From: Bdellovibrionales bacterium
GTDB lineage: Bacteria > Bdellovibrionota > Bdellovibrionia > Bdellovibrionales > UBA1609
Assembly (NCBI GenBank): GCA_020850475.1
Contig: JADZEO010000175.1
Coordinates: forward strand, 1-35,169
Length of the DNA: 35,169 nt
Direction of reading: 5' to 3'
The notes under the pieces were generated by a model. It worked only from the letters and a program-made list of their open reading frames with translations, was not told the origin of the DNA and did not search any database. Of this stretch, positions 5,547 through 14,302 are shown piece after piece; positions within the stretch are counted from its first letter, which is position 1, and each line of letters begins with the position of its first letter. The translations under genes and the position numbers were made by a program.

Positions 5547-7031
5547 TCAGCCCTGTCTCAATTCGGGAAACCTCACCGTGAAAACGCTCGAAGCCCCATG
5601 AGGGGTGGCTCGTCCGTGAGCCACAAGGACCGCGCCCACTCCTGTGGGGAGGGTCTTCAAGAGATCCGGCGAGGCTCGAAATTGGTGAGCGTCGCGGGTG
5701 GTTCCTTCGCCGACGACTTCGGCACGGTCGATGTCCTTAGTGTTCGTGATCCGTTGAGTGGTTTTCTGGATGCTCTTTGTCCCAAATGAGCGCGAGAAAA
5801 ACTCGGCTGAATCGGGGTCATTGATTCGAAGCACAATCTTCGTCGCTGCATTGTCTGTGATTCGGTTTAAGAACCCAGGCGAGACTTCGATCACGTCACC
5901 AATACTTTGATGCGAAAAGTGCAGAGCAAAGCCAGCCGAGCGAGCCTTCGAAATCAAATCGGCGAACTCGGCGCAAGCAAACGACGCAAACTCGTCAAAG
6001 TAAACTGGGACGAGTCTTCTCTGTTTTGCTTGCGGAGAAATGAGTCCCCGGTGTGCGGTTCCGGCCAAAAAATTTAAGTGGTTAATGATGAGTTTCCCGA
6101 GAATCGAAACAAGCTGTGGAGACATGAGACTTTGAAGGCGAAAGTAAATCACGTGACCGTTTGAGGCCTTGGAGAGATCAATTGCGACCTCGGCAGGCGA
6201 GAGTGTTTTATCTAAGTGCCCGATCGTTAGCGAGCGAATTTGATCGCGAAGTCCAGAGAGGTCTTGAAAATCGGCGACTGCCAGATTTTCTGGGAAGTCC
6301 TCCGTCGAAACGAAGGTCGAATAGGTCTTGGGCGTTTCAAGGTAGTTCGCAATGTCGACAAGAGTCGGATTTCGTCCATTCACGTTGAAGTGAATCTGGA
6401 AAATCCGCTGAAGCGAAGAGAGTGCCTTCGATTTGTAATACTCCTCGCTCCAAGTGAGAGAAGAAAAGAGTCTTTGCGCTGATTCAAGTGCCGATCCTGA
6501 TAAGAGTGGGTCGTACCCGAGCGAATCGGCGCTGCTGAGGTCAAAGACTGACAAGCGTTCGGTCGGCACGAGCCGCTCAAGTTCAGAGAGAAACGAATGA
6601 TCGCCTTTGGCGTCGAGAATGATGGTACCGAGACCGCGCGAGATATCCTGCCGCAAGAAGTTCAAGATCACGCTCTCAGTTTTGCCCGAGCCAGTGGCAC
6701 CCAAAATGTGAACGTGACGCGTGCGAATCTGATCGGGGAGAAAGATTTGAGCACCGAGATCTGAATCAACACCCATCAATACCGATGATTCACTAGCGTT
6801 TCGAAGCTCTTCAGGAATTTCGAGTAAGGTCTCGCGGCGCTTTTTCTGCGCCCGTGCCCATGGCGAAAAGTATGTGGCCCATCCGAGTAACATAAGACTT
6901 CCGAGCGCAATTCCTGCGAGCCAAATCAGCAGTTTATTCGTAGGCGAACTAGCAGAGTATGCCTCAAGTAGCCAAAGTGCAGCGAGCCCAAAAGGGAGCA
7001 GAAGCAGTGATTGATAGTTCTGATCCGTCAT
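5547..7031 (-). CDS. VirD4/TraD-type coupling protein ATPase
   Basis: A 494-residue type IV coupling protein. Two membrane segments are at ~9-24 and ~33-52. The Walker A motif GATGSGKTES is at 111-120, with a following LGTIILDAKGDHSF strand. Walker B is VYFDEFASFA at roughly 345-355. The stretch FALHFSHQSIGDVIE is typical of this family's sensor-like motif. It would dock the relaxosome and pump DNA into the secretion channel at the inner membrane. It is the last gene of the T4SS operon and overlaps the VirB10-like stop (TGATG). It is shorter than many TraD proteins, which have a longer C-terminal tail. Confidence 0.9.
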   Translation of the reverse strand: MTDQNYQSLLLLPFGLAALWLLEAYSASSPTNKLLIWLAGIALGSLMLLGWATYFSPWARAQKKRRETLLEIPEELRNASESSVLMGVDSDLGAQIFLPDQIRTRHVHILGATGSGKTESVILNFLRQDISRGLGTIILDAKGDHSFLSELERLVPTERLSVFDLSSADSLGYDPLLSGSALESAQRLFSSLTWSEEYYKSKALSSLQRIFQIHFNVNGRNPTLVDIANYLETPKTYSTFVSTEDFPENLAVADFQDLSGLRDQIRSLTIGHLDKTLSPAEVAIDLSKASNGHVIYFRLQSLMSPQLVSILGKLIINHLNFLAGTAHRGLISPQAKQRRLVPVYFDEFASFACAEFADLISKARSAGFALHFSHQSIGDVIEVSPGFLNRITDNAATKIVLRINDPDSAEFFSRSFGTKSIQKTTQRITNTKDIDRAEVVGEGTTRDAHQFRASPDLLKTLPTGVGAVLVAHGRATPHGASSVFTVRFPELRQG

Positions 7032-7849
7032 CAGTGCTGCCCCGGAAAGTAATCTGTCAATTCAACGAAGAACTCAGTCATGGGTTTCACCGTTAGTACT
7101 TGCGCATTTTTATGCGCGACAGTCGCCTCCGACTGAAACTCCTGCATCATGCCCGCCGCGAGCGCGCGCGCGACGAGCGTTCGCATATCTTCCTTGTCCG
7201 TACCTGTATCAACGGTATTCGGATTCGACGAAGCTGACCGAATAGCCGCGCGAGCAAAGAAGCCCTCTTTTTTGACCGCTGCGATTCCAAAAGTGCCATC
7301 AAGACTCATCGCTCGTGCCGAGATCGGTACAGCAAGATCAAGTCTTCGAGGGTGCCGAACAAAGCGAAAGGCGATGTTCACACGTCCTGACGAGAGCTCA
7401 CCCGTGGCTTCGCCAATGAGAGTCCCTCCGACAAATTCTTTTCCGAGCCCGTAGTCGACGACTTGCGCGTGAACAGGTGCATTGGAAAGTGTTTCGAGAA
7501 CATTCATCAGGCGAACTTTCACCAAGGTGCCCGGAGCGCGTTTTGAAAATCCAAAAACACCACGACCGGCCCCACTGCGACCACCGAAGTTGATAATCTG
7601 CGACTGCTTCTCGGGCCGATCACGACCCGCTTCGGCGCGTGGTCGAGTTGGTGGTCGTGACGGTGCAGACAATCCAGCTTCGATAATCTTAAAAATGATA
7701 ATTGCGGAGATCGGGATTAACCCAAAGACCACGAGGTCTTTCGCTAAGAGACTGAGTTGAAATCGAGGTGTCCCGCCTGGGTAATCTTCTTCTAACCAGC
7801 GGGCAAGAAGTCGCTCTTTTTGCCGAGCGAATGAATTCACACTTTTCAT
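7031..7849 (-). CDS. VirB10/TrbI-like T4SS core protein
   Basis: A 272-residue protein. Residues 1-35 are cytoplasmic and basic; one membrane helix lies at about 36-58 (LVVFGLIPISAIIIFKIIEA). A proline/arginine-rich linker (~60-85) follows. From ~103 there is a VirB10-like beta domain: GTLVKVRLMNVLETLSNAPV, then VHAQVV...GGTLIGEATGE and a VNIAFRFVR strand. VirB10 spans from inner to outer membrane and gates the channel in response to ATPase activity. At 272 residues it is short compared with typical VirB10 (~400), mainly in the linker. Its start overlaps the upstream VirB9-like stop (TAATG). Confidence 0.75.
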   Translation of the reverse strand: MKSVNSFARQKERLLARWLEEDYPGGTPRFQLSLLAKDLVVFGLIPISAIIIFKIIEAGLSAPSRPPTRPRAEAGRDRPEKQSQIINFGGRSGAGRGVFGFSKRAPGTLVKVRLMNVLETLSNAPVHAQVVDYGLGKEFVGGTLIGEATGELSSGRVNIAFRFVRHPRRLDLAVPISARAMSLDGTFGIAAVKKEGFFARAAIRSASSNPNTVDTGTDKEDMRTLVARALAAGMMQEFQSEATVAHKNAQVLTVKPMTEFFVELTDYFPGQH

Positions 7850-8529
7850 TAGCGACCCGCCTTTAGATTTGCGAGAAATGGCTTAGTCGAACCTTTCACC
7901 GGAACGACAAGGGATACATCACGCATATCAAGCGGGATGTTGGGCTTGGTAAAAATCAGCCGCGCTTTGATGGTCGAGTCTCGCTGAATCTCGCGCCGCT
8001 CTGACCAAAGTTTGCTCGGACTCACATATCGATCCTTATGCTTAAGTCGAATGCGATCCCAATCTGGCGTAATTTTAGCCGAAGCATCTGCCGAGATTTC
8101 AAAATCGACGGTGAGGAAATCCTTTTTCCTATCGAAAACCGACTTGTGAACCACTGCCTTGCGCCCGTAGACTCTCGCCGCTTGGCGAGTTGCGCTCGTC
8201 GTCGGTTTCGAAGGAATGAGAGAGGTGAACTTCTTAAAGTATGTTGGCTCGTTGTCCTCAGAAGCCGTCAGGATGAAAAGCCGAGCCTCCTTCTTCTTGA
8301 AATACACGAACATATTTGTCGTTGCATAAGGAACGAGCGGCTTGATGACGATAGAACGTTCCAGTTTCTCAACCTGGAAGAGATTCTGATCGCCCAGTAC
8401 GACCTGAGTCGGAGCTTCTTCAAACTCCAGGATCGAACTGAAGCCTTCCTTCAAAAATACCGGAAACGGGGCTGGATTCACATTCATGGCAAACGCCACC
8501 TGCGACAGAAAAAGTGCAATCAAGATCAT
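7849..8529 (-). CDS. VirB9/TraK-like secreted T4SS protein
   Basis: A 226-residue protein with a cleavable signal peptide (MILIALFLSQVAFA). The mature N-terminal half is beta-rich (FPVFLKEGFSSILEFEEAP, then VVLGDQ and IVIKPL), resembling the VirB9/TrbG/TraK N-domain that lies in the periplasm. The C-terminal half is basic with beta strands. ATG 8529 is chosen over an upstream start at 8613 because AAGGAG sits five bases before it and because a signal peptide begins there. It lies directly before the VirB10-like gene, as VirB9 usually does. Family identity is by pattern and position. Confidence 0.6.
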   Translation of the reverse strand: MILIALFLSQVAFAMNVNPAPFPVFLKEGFSSILEFEEAPTQVVLGDQNLFQVEKLERSIVIKPLVPYATTNMFVYFKKKEARLFILTASEDNEPTYFKKFTSLIPSKPTTSATRQAARVYGRKAVVHKSVFDRKKDFLTVDFEISADASAKITPDWDRIRLKHKDRYVSPSKLWSERREIQRDSTIKARLIFTKPNIPLDMRDVSLVVPVKGSTKPFLANLKAGR

Positions 8530-8530
8530 G

Positions 8531-9409
8531 TTAGCTCCTTCCTCTCGAAAAATTTCGAGCGTAATTGACGTATCTTTTTGCTCGCGCTGTGTGAACGGCC
8601 GCCGACATTGCAAGCGTCTTCGGATTCGACATCGCCACAGTCTTCAACACGCCTTTGCGTAACGTATCGCCGACGCTCAAGTTAACGCCGTCAGCAAGCT
8701 GCGAGACGATGAAGGGTGAAAACATCAGCGCCACTGCAATGATGAGGTTCAACGTAATGACGGTGATCAAGTTCCCCTCGACTGAGTAGGCCGAAGCAAA
8801 AGGCATCGCCTTCAAAAATGCCGAGAGTACCGACCAGATCACGGGCCAGCAGGCCACTTGAAACATCGACTTGAAAAGTCCTTTCGTGATCCCGCTCGAT
8901 GCTTCAAACAGTGATCCCAAAATCAAGAACGGACCCAGCGCCACGAGCAGAAACCAATAGAAATGCTGAAACGCGAGCAAGAAGAAGCGAGCTACGATCA
9001 GTATAACGAAGCTAATTAAAACGAGCCCACCGACCAACAATTCACTGCCAAGATTGATGAGCCCCTCAAGATCGAAAGAGTAGAGTTCGGCCCGTTTTGA
9101 TGCCGCATCGAGTACGGCATCAATTCCGGTCATGTCGTCGATTGACTTTGCGATCTCGACCCCGAGTGTTTGTGAAAACTCCGCAATCGTCGGAAATGCG
9201 ACGAGTAGGAGAGCGACCAAGAACAGCCGCTTAAGCCGCACGATGACTGCGCCGCTGATTCCAAGGTCTGTCGAATAGCCGACTGCGACCGAGACTAAGA
9301 AGAGCGGCAGAAGCATTTGCCATGAAAGGTGGCTTGTATGCTCATAGATTTGCCGAGCGACGGGAAGTAGCTTTTCGTACTCTTCGATGGCGGGGATCGT
9401 GTATTTCAT
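8531..9409 (-). CDS. VirB6/TrbL-like polytopic membrane protein
   Basis: A 292-residue protein with about six hydrophobic segments, for example near residues 32-50, 60-80, 130-150 (GGLVLISFVILIVARFFLLA), 150-170, 185-205 and 215-240. There is an amphipathic region between the second and third. The C-terminus is basic (HTARAKRYVNYARNFSRGRS). VirB6/TrbL proteins form part of the inner-membrane translocation pore. It overlaps the start of the VirB5-like gene's end by four bases on the upstream side, and its stop is just before the VirB9-like start. Confidence 0.7.
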   Translation of the reverse strand: MKYTIPAIEEYEKLLPVARQIYEHTSHLSWQMLLPLFLVSVAVGYSTDLGISGAVIVRLKRLFLVALLLVAFPTIAEFSQTLGVEIAKSIDDMTGIDAVLDAASKRAELYSFDLEGLINLGSELLVGGLVLISFVILIVARFFLLAFQHFYWFLLVALGPFLILGSLFEASSGITKGLFKSMFQVACWPVIWSVLSAFLKAMPFASAYSVEGNLITVITLNLIIAVALMFSPFIVSQLADGVNLSVGDTLRKGVLKTVAMSNPKTLAMSAAVHTARAKRYVNYARNFSRGRS

Positions 9410-10083
9410 CGCGTAGATCCTGACTTCAATACGATTCGTGAAAACGTGGAGTCGCCGCCCTGACTCAAGTTGCTCGAAAATGCCTTCATAGAACTGCCAC
9501 GAAGGGTGACTGCGCGAGTCTCCTTTTCGTTACCGTCTGCCAGCATTTGAGCGAGAAGCGCAATGACGTGGCTTTGCATCGTGAGTGACTGAGATTCAAG
9601 AGAGATGAGACTTCCTACTCCCGAAGCTGTGAGTTTCTGCGCGACGCCAGGGGAGGCATCAGCACCTCTGCGCTCGAGTTCTTTGCCAGACTCGAAGCTA
9701 GACTTTGATTCAGGTGCTATGCGAGCCGCGAGATTCATCGCCTTTGCGATTTCATCCTCAATCGTGTCGTACTTCTCTGAACGGTATTCCTTGGGCATAG
9801 CGTGATAGATGATTCGCAGACGGTTCACAGCCTCACGGGGGTCTTTCCATTTCTCCCACTGTGACGGCTGAACGGCGTCTGAGATTGTGCGAATGCGATT
9901 GATGCGGTCTTTGATTCCGGCCAGTTCGTCATTCATGTGCTGAGACTGTTTCTCTAGCTCCATCATTGTGTGGAGCGTGTTGAAGACGATCTCGGCGAGG
10001 AGTGGCAGATCGGCACCCCAAAGATCGGCCTTGGCCTGATATGGCAGAAATAGAAATGCAGATGCCAGAACTAGCTTCTTCAA
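9406..10083 (-). CDS. VirB5/TrbJ-like periplasmic T4SS protein
   Basis: A 225-residue protein with a signal peptide (MKKLVLASAFLFLPYQAKA). The mature part is helical: a long helix at ~28-75 (LAEIVFNTLHTMMELEKQSQ, then MNDELAGIKDRI) and another in the C-terminal half (ISLESQSLTMQSHVIALLAQ). That architecture fits the VirB5/TrbJ family, minor pilus or periplasmic assembly proteins. It lies between the VirB4-like and VirB6-like genes and overlaps both by about four bases. Confidence 0.6.
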   Translation of the reverse strand: MKKLVLASAFLFLPYQAKADLWGADLPLLAEIVFNTLHTMMELEKQSQHMNDELAGIKDRINRIRTISDAVQPSQWEKWKDPREAVNRLRIIYHAMPKEYRSEKYDTIEDEIAKAMNLAARIAPESKSSFESGKELERRGADASPGVAQKLTASGVGSLISLESQSLTMQSHVIALLAQMLADGNEKETRAVTLRGSSMKAFSSNLSQGGDSTFSRIVLKSGSTR

Positions 10084-12143
10084 TTCAAATCCTTTCGTGT
10101 TGATACATTTTCGGTATTTGCGAGCTGATAGAACTCAGGTGTCGGGTAGAGCCTGAACACCTGACTCATGGTCGGACTAAGCGCAAAAAATTCCGAGTAG
10201 ACCGGCTTCTTTGATGTGACAGACAGTGCGCGGGAAATGTCTGTGTTTGGAAGATCGAAGGTCTCTTTTAAAAACTCCGCCGCCGCACCGTTTTGCAGAA
10301 ATATCTTCGTGAAGCTGTTGGTGAAGATCATCTTCGCGAATGCTTCGTCGCCATAGTCCGCCAGGTTCTGCGTGATTGAGACAATTCCTGCGCGATATTT
10401 ACGAAGAGTCCGGTACATCTCCTCTAAGAACGACTTGCTCTGAGCGAAAAAGCGCCAGACCTCATCGAAAACGATCAAAGTTCGCGAGTAGGTGCCCTTG
10501 GTGAGATCGTTCCACAGCAGTTCTGACAGCAGAAGGATCGCAGTTCTTTGTAGAACAGGGTCCGAATCGAGTTCTTTGAAGTCGAACGCCGTGATCTGTG
10601 AGGTGATCATGTCCGTCAATTCAGAGCGCGGTTTGATCTTATCGAGGCCCAGGTGCGGCTTTAGCCAATGTGCGATGTCTTGGTAGAACCGCTCATCTTT
10701 CTTGGCCGCGAACTTCGAGATTGCTCCAATGCTGAGTGGCGTGCCTTCGATGCTTTTTAAAAGATCGTCGATTGCGACTTTGTGCGAGTGAGTGATGTGG
10801 CTTCCAGATCCGCAGAGAGTTTCGATCAGGGTTCGAAAGAACCCGCTCCCGTCGACTCCTCTGAGCTGAAGAAAACTCGCCAAAAGAGCACGTGCTTCGT
10901 CTGCGGAAAGGACTTTGCTCTTGCCGCCATTCGCTTCGATGATACGTCGGTACGAGCCTCCGATATCGAAAATGCAAAGCCGTGTCCGGGACTCATCCTT
11001 GAGGGCCGACGACAGAATGGCATTCATCAAAAAACTCTTACCCGAGCCAGAGGCACCGCAGATGAACGAATTGAAATTGAGGTTCTCTTTTGAGAACAAG
11101 TTCAAATGCGAGACCTCTTCGCTTCGAGATCTTAAGGTCAAAGCCGATTCATCATTACTGCGCGAATAGTCGTGAAGGAGCGGGAACACGTGCGCCAGAT
11201 TCTCCGAGAGAATTGGTAGTTTTCGAATGCCGAGAACTTTACCTCCCGGCAGATGGCTAGTAATCACTGGCAATGCGCCAATCCCTTCCGGGTAGAGACC
11301 GGCATTGCCAATACCCGAGACGACGCGCTCGAAATCATTCGCGAGATCAAATGTTTCTTGCGATGAACCCGATATCGAAAGCCCAAGCGACACTTCGAAA
11401 AGCGTCTCTTTGTTGACGAGAATCCGCTCTAATGTTTCTTCCGACGAATGTAGTACCGAGTTTGACTCAATATTCTTTACCTCAAGTGAACTTGTGACCG
11501 AGAGGGCATGGCTGACCCGACGTTTCGTCTCAAGCTGGCGGCGAATCCTCTTTCGATCTGGAATATTGAATCGAAGCGACAGCGTAAACGGACAGGCGCT
11601 CTCGAAGACAGGCTGAAGGCATCCTTGCCATGTCACCTGCGGGAGTTCTGTAAGCGAAAGAACTCGAACGGTTCTTTCGCCTGCACGAATACAGTCTTTC
11701 TCCCAAACCACGTCTGGAAGTGAGTTCGTCAAAAGCTTTGGGCCGAGAATCGTGCTAAGATAAGAGTTCCAAGTGTCTTTCGAAAGCGGCTCGCATCGAA
11801 CTTTAAGTTCGCCCAAAATCGCACCGAGATGCGAATAGCTTTCTACTTTCTTTACTCGCTCAAAAAACAAGATTTTTGTTTTGAAACCGGCGACTTCGTG
11901 TTCGACTCGCATTCTGAATAAAATCGCTTGGCCGTCGAATAGATTCGGAAGTCTAGTGAGAAGCTCAGAGAGCTTTTGAAAAAAGCTAGCGGCATTGGGG
12001 CCGTCGAGTTCTTCTTCAAAAAGTCCGGTTGAAAGTGGTTCGGCCTCGAAGCACTTGTAGATAGAGCCGTCTTCGCCCTCGATAGTCCCGTCATCATGAA
12101 AGCGTGTCTTCAAAATTGTTTTCGTCAGCGAGTACTTTCTCAT
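10080..12143 (-). CDS. VirB4/TraC-type T4SS ATPase
   Basis: A 687-residue ATPase. The N-terminal ~330 residues are the VirB4/TraC docking domain. Walker A (CGASGSGKSF) is at about 361-370, Walker B (IVFDEVWRF) at about 556-564, followed by a LRKYRAGIVSITQNLADY sensor region typical of VirB4. It would energise pilus or channel assembly at the inner membrane. It follows the VirB3-like gene by 11 bp and overlaps the VirB5-like start. No VirB11 partner ATPase is visible in the window, a pattern seen in F-type systems. Confidence 0.92.
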   Translation of the reverse strand: MRKYSLTKTILKTRFHDDGTIEGEDGSIYKCFEAEPLSTGLFEEELDGPNAASFFQKLSELLTRLPNLFDGQAILFRMRVEHEVAGFKTKILFFERVKKVESYSHLGAILGELKVRCEPLSKDTWNSYLSTILGPKLLTNSLPDVVWEKDCIRAGERTVRVLSLTELPQVTWQGCLQPVFESACPFTLSLRFNIPDRKRIRRQLETKRRVSHALSVTSSLEVKNIESNSVLHSSEETLERILVNKETLFEVSLGLSISGSSQETFDLANDFERVVSGIGNAGLYPEGIGALPVITSHLPGGKVLGIRKLPILSENLAHVFPLLHDYSRSNDESALTLRSRSEEVSHLNLFSKENLNFNSFICGASGSGKSFLMNAILSSALKDESRTRLCIFDIGGSYRRIIEANGGKSKVLSADEARALLASFLQLRGVDGSGFFRTLIETLCGSGSHITHSHKVAIDDLLKSIEGTPLSIGAISKFAAKKDERFYQDIAHWLKPHLGLDKIKPRSELTDMITSQITAFDFKELDSDPVLQRTAILLLSELLWNDLTKGTYSRTLIVFDEVWRFFAQSKSFLEEMYRTLRKYRAGIVSITQNLADYGDEAFAKMIFTNSFTKIFLQNGAAAEFLKETFDLPNTDISRALSVTSKKPVYSEFFALSPTMSQVFRLYPTPEFYQLANTENVSTRKDLN

Positions 12144-12154
12144 TCTCTTACGTC

Positions 12155-12439
12155 CTATTCCTTCTTCGATTTGGTTTGGCCCTTATGGCCTAGGTAGAGA
12201 TGTGGCTCGATGAGAAATCGGCCAAGCATCTCAAGGTGTCCGTTCTTTTGCCCATGCGATATGATTCGCAATATCGCGAGCGTTCCTAGGCCGAGCCCCC
12301 AAGAGAGCAGTAGGGGCGCTTGCATGATATTTAAGATCACATTCGATCCAGCGAGCACCGAGAAGGCAGTGACGATGTGACTGACTTCAAAGCCCCAAAG
12401 CTGCGAGCGATTCATGTTGCTCGTTGGACAGTTCTTCAT
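12155..12439 (-). CDS. VirB3/TraL-like membrane protein
   Basis: A 94-residue protein with two hydrophobic segments at about 20-42 and 43-62, and a conserved-looking polar tail (GRFLIEPHLYLG). Size, topology and place directly between the pilin-like gene and VirB4 match VirB3/TrbD/TraL proteins, which link the pilus base to VirB4. Its ATG overlaps the pilin stop by four bases. Confidence 0.65.
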   Translation of the reverse strand: MKNCPTSNMNRSQLWGFEVSHIVTAFSVLAGSNVILNIMQAPLLLSWGLGLGTLAILRIISHGQKNGHLEMLGRFLIEPHLYLGHKGQTKSKKE

Positions 12440-12708
12440 CGAACTGTCCTTTGAATCAGATCAACGATGCTTTGGGCGCCGAAGAGAATCGTCGCGCCTG
12501 TCACGGCATAGACGAGGTGCTGCTTCGCATTTGGGTTGCCCGTGAAAAAGCTGAAGGCCGCAAAGCCAAGCCCCAGGACGGCGAATATAGGCAAAATCGA
12601 TCCGATCAAGACGTTCTTTAGTCCCAAGAGCGATGACTCGACTGAGGCGTGGGCGAACGGTGCAACGAGCAACATAAGTGCGAGGAGTGCGAATTGTTTT
12701 TTACTCAT
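12436..12708 (-). CDS. VirB2/TrbC-like pilin
   Basis: About 90 residues. A signal peptide (MSKKQFALLALMLLVAPFAHA) is followed by a short mature protein with two hydrophobic helices, LIGSILPIFAVLGLGFAAFS and LVYAVTGATILFGAQSIVDL, separated by a polar loop (GNPNAKQ). This is the layout of T4SS major pilins. ATG 12708 is preferred because it overlaps the stop of the preceding small gene as ATGAGTAA and begins a proper signal peptide; an upstream start at 12744 would extend into that gene. Confidence 0.75.
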   Translation of the reverse strand: MSKKQFALLALMLLVAPFAHASVESSLLGLKNVLIGSILPIFAVLGLGFAAFSFFTGNPNAKQHLVYAVTGATILFGAQSIVDLIQRTVR

Positions 12709-12907
12709 TGGTCTTTGCCTCATTGTTTTGAAGTTGGATGACATAACGCTGACCTGGGAACATGTGGAATTCGCAGCTAACTGAGCCGCCTGATTTTGAT
12801 GGCCATGCGCGACCTACTCGGTTCCACGCAGTTTTCTTTTCTGGGATGCCGTTTTGTTTTGTCTCGTACTCTTTAGCTACAAGAATGTCGTAGAATCCGT
12901 TGTTCAT
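12701..12907 (-). CDS. Small conserved-looking protein at the head of the T4SS operon
   Basis: A 68-residue protein starting MNNGFYDILVAKEYETKQ. The ATG at 12907 is supported by AGGAGG four bases before it; an open frame to 12997 has no such signal. It has a beta-rich pattern (DILVAKEY, WNRVGRAWPS, SVSCEFHMFPG, RYVIQLQ) similar to small proteins that accompany conjugation modules and describe a ssDNA-binding-like or DUF736-like domain. I do not recognise it firmly. Eight-base overlap with the pilin gene indicates cotranslation. Confidence 0.6.
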   Translation of the reverse strand: MNNGFYDILVAKEYETKQNGIPEKKTAWNRVGRAWPSKSGGSVSCEFHMFPGQRYVIQLQNNEAKTNE

Positions 12908-13004
12908 AGTTCCTCCTGAGCTGATAGCAGCTCCATTAATTCTGGTTCTTGTTTCAGTGGCAGAATGCCGATGGACCAAAGGTAGAAGTCGTAGCAATCA
13001 AGGT

Positions 13005-13214
13005 TCACGCGCGCAGATCAGCCAACTGATGTGGCTGACCGACGTGGTGGCTCTTGAGCGAATTTTTTAGAAAGTTCGGGAACTCGATTCGTTCCCATTG
13101 GCTTAGCTCTGAATCAAAGTCTGGCGAGTATCCGCACTCCCAGCAGTTTGAATGTGTCGCAAAGTGTTCGAGGGCATAGCCCCCACATCGCATACAAAAA
13201 TCAATCTCGTTCAT
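13005..13214 (-). CDS. Small zinc-ribbon protein
   Basis: A 69-residue protein with two CxxC pairs, CMRCGG near residue 7 and CWECGY near residue 24, spaced as in a zinc ribbon. The rest is acidic and then basic at the C-terminus. Function is unknown; a DNA- or protein-binding adaptor is likely. Its ribosome site (GGGAG on the minus strand, 13222-13226) lies partly inside the base of the hairpin at 13224-13267. Confidence 0.65.
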   Translation of the reverse strand: MNEIDFCMRCGGYALEHFATHSNCWECGYSPDFDSELSQWERIEFPNFLKNSLKSHHVGQPHQLADLRA

Positions 13215-13223
13215 TTATGTACT

Positions 13224-13267
13224 CCCATATTATGAGGGGCGAATCATCTCGCGCCCTCATATATGGG
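13224..13267 (-). promoter_or_regulatory. Long hairpin overlapping the ribosome site of the zinc-ribbon gene
   Basis: CCCATATtATGAGGGgcg on the left pairs with its complement ending ATATGGG at 13267: about 17-18 base pairs with one bulge and a short loop. On the minus strand it lies between the PIN gene stop (13280) and the zinc-ribbon start (13214). No T-run follows, so it is not a classic terminator. Its base includes GGG of the zinc-ribbon Shine-Dalgarno, so it could limit translation of that gene, or attenuate or protect the mRNA. Function is inferred. Confidence 0.55.
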
Positions 13268-13279
13268 AAGTGGGTGACA

Positions 13280-14302
13280 TCACTCGACTACAAGCCCTTT
13301 GAATGAATTGATGTCGGATACTCTATCGAAGTGGGGATCGACGTTTTTCAGGGAGTAGAAGTGTTCGTCGGCAGAAATAAATGAATCTGAATAGGTAATG
13401 TAAACAGCGTGCAGACAATCCGCCCAAAGGCCACGAGATTTTTTCCGCTTTATCTGATGGAGTGCCATGTAGGCCATCGTTAGGATTGGCCCTCTTTGTA
13501 TGGCAATCTCATATTTTTGTAAGAAGTGATGAAGTCGTTCATTTCGATCATTGATGCCTTCCTCTCTCCAGAACTCCGAGATGACATCAGTTTCCATCGA
13601 TAGCTCTCCGCAAAGAATCATCAGCACAAAATAGATCGAAATTCGGTACAAATCCCGATCGTTGTCGTTCAATTGCGGCTGGCTTCGGACGAAGCTGAGG
13701 TTGGCGACCAAGGGATCGATAATGTCCATTAATACGACGCCAAGTAGTTCATCTTTTTGAGCAGGAAACAGTATTGTCCGGCGAAGTGAGTGCCCAAGTT
13801 TTCTCATTAAATTGAGTTTGTGTGCCAGGTCCTTTCTGTCTAATACGAAGGTTTTTCTCTTATCGCCGCAGATGTCCCGCCAGACATCTGCAATTAGTGA
13901 TCTTGAATCAATTTGTCTTCTCGGCTCGACTCTAGGGCATCCTTGCTTCAACCAATCAATTATCAACTCTTCGGGCGCGGCGAAGGGTGGAAACGGAGCG
14001 AAGTGTTGGAGAAATAAGACGAGACTTTCTCGTTTCGTATCGTCTGCAGTAAGCAAAATCTCCCAAAAAACCAATGATGATATTCGATAGTGATTTCCTT
14101 TCTCTGTGACGAATTTAGAAATTGCTTCGGCCTCCTCGAAACTCAAAATCTCGTGCAAATGATTGATGGCTGATGTTTCGAAATATATGTAGGGCTGGCC
14201 GCCACTCCGATGAAACCAGTGCTTGAATTTTCGTATAGTCGATTTTGCCAAATCAGTCGCTTGCTGCCTGATACGATGGAGCATTGTTTGCCATTCTGTC
14301 AT
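13280..14302 (-). CDS. PIN-domain-like protein (putative RNase)
   Basis: About 340 residues. The pattern of a PIN nuclease is visible: YFETSAINHL near the N-terminus (acid E42 in place of the usual D), ISSLVFWEIL with E81, then near the C-terminus LWADCLHAVYITYSDSFISA with D295, followed by SADEHF with D312. The intervening ~200 residues are an insertion larger than in toxin PIN proteins (~130 aa total). ATG 14302 overlaps the upstream sigma-like gene by 50 bp; TTG at 14323 is an alternative. It may cleave structured RNA. Its partner or antitoxin is not obvious; the upstream sigma-like gene is the only coupled gene. Confidence 0.6.
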   Translation of the reverse strand: MTEWQTMLHRIRQQATDLAKSTIRKFKHWFHRSGGQPYIYFETSAINHLHEILSFEEAEAISKFVTEKGNHYRISSLVFWEILLTADDTKRESLVLFLQHFAPFPPFAAPEELIIDWLKQGCPRVEPRRQIDSRSLIADVWRDICGDKRKTFVLDRKDLAHKLNLMRKLGHSLRRTILFPAQKDELLGVVLMDIIDPLVANLSFVRSQPQLNDNDRDLYRISIYFVLMILCGELSMETDVISEFWREEGINDRNERLHHFLQKYEIAIQRGPILTMAYMALHQIKRKKSRGLWADCLHAVYITYSDSFISADEHFYSLKNVDPHFDRVSDINSFKGLVVE

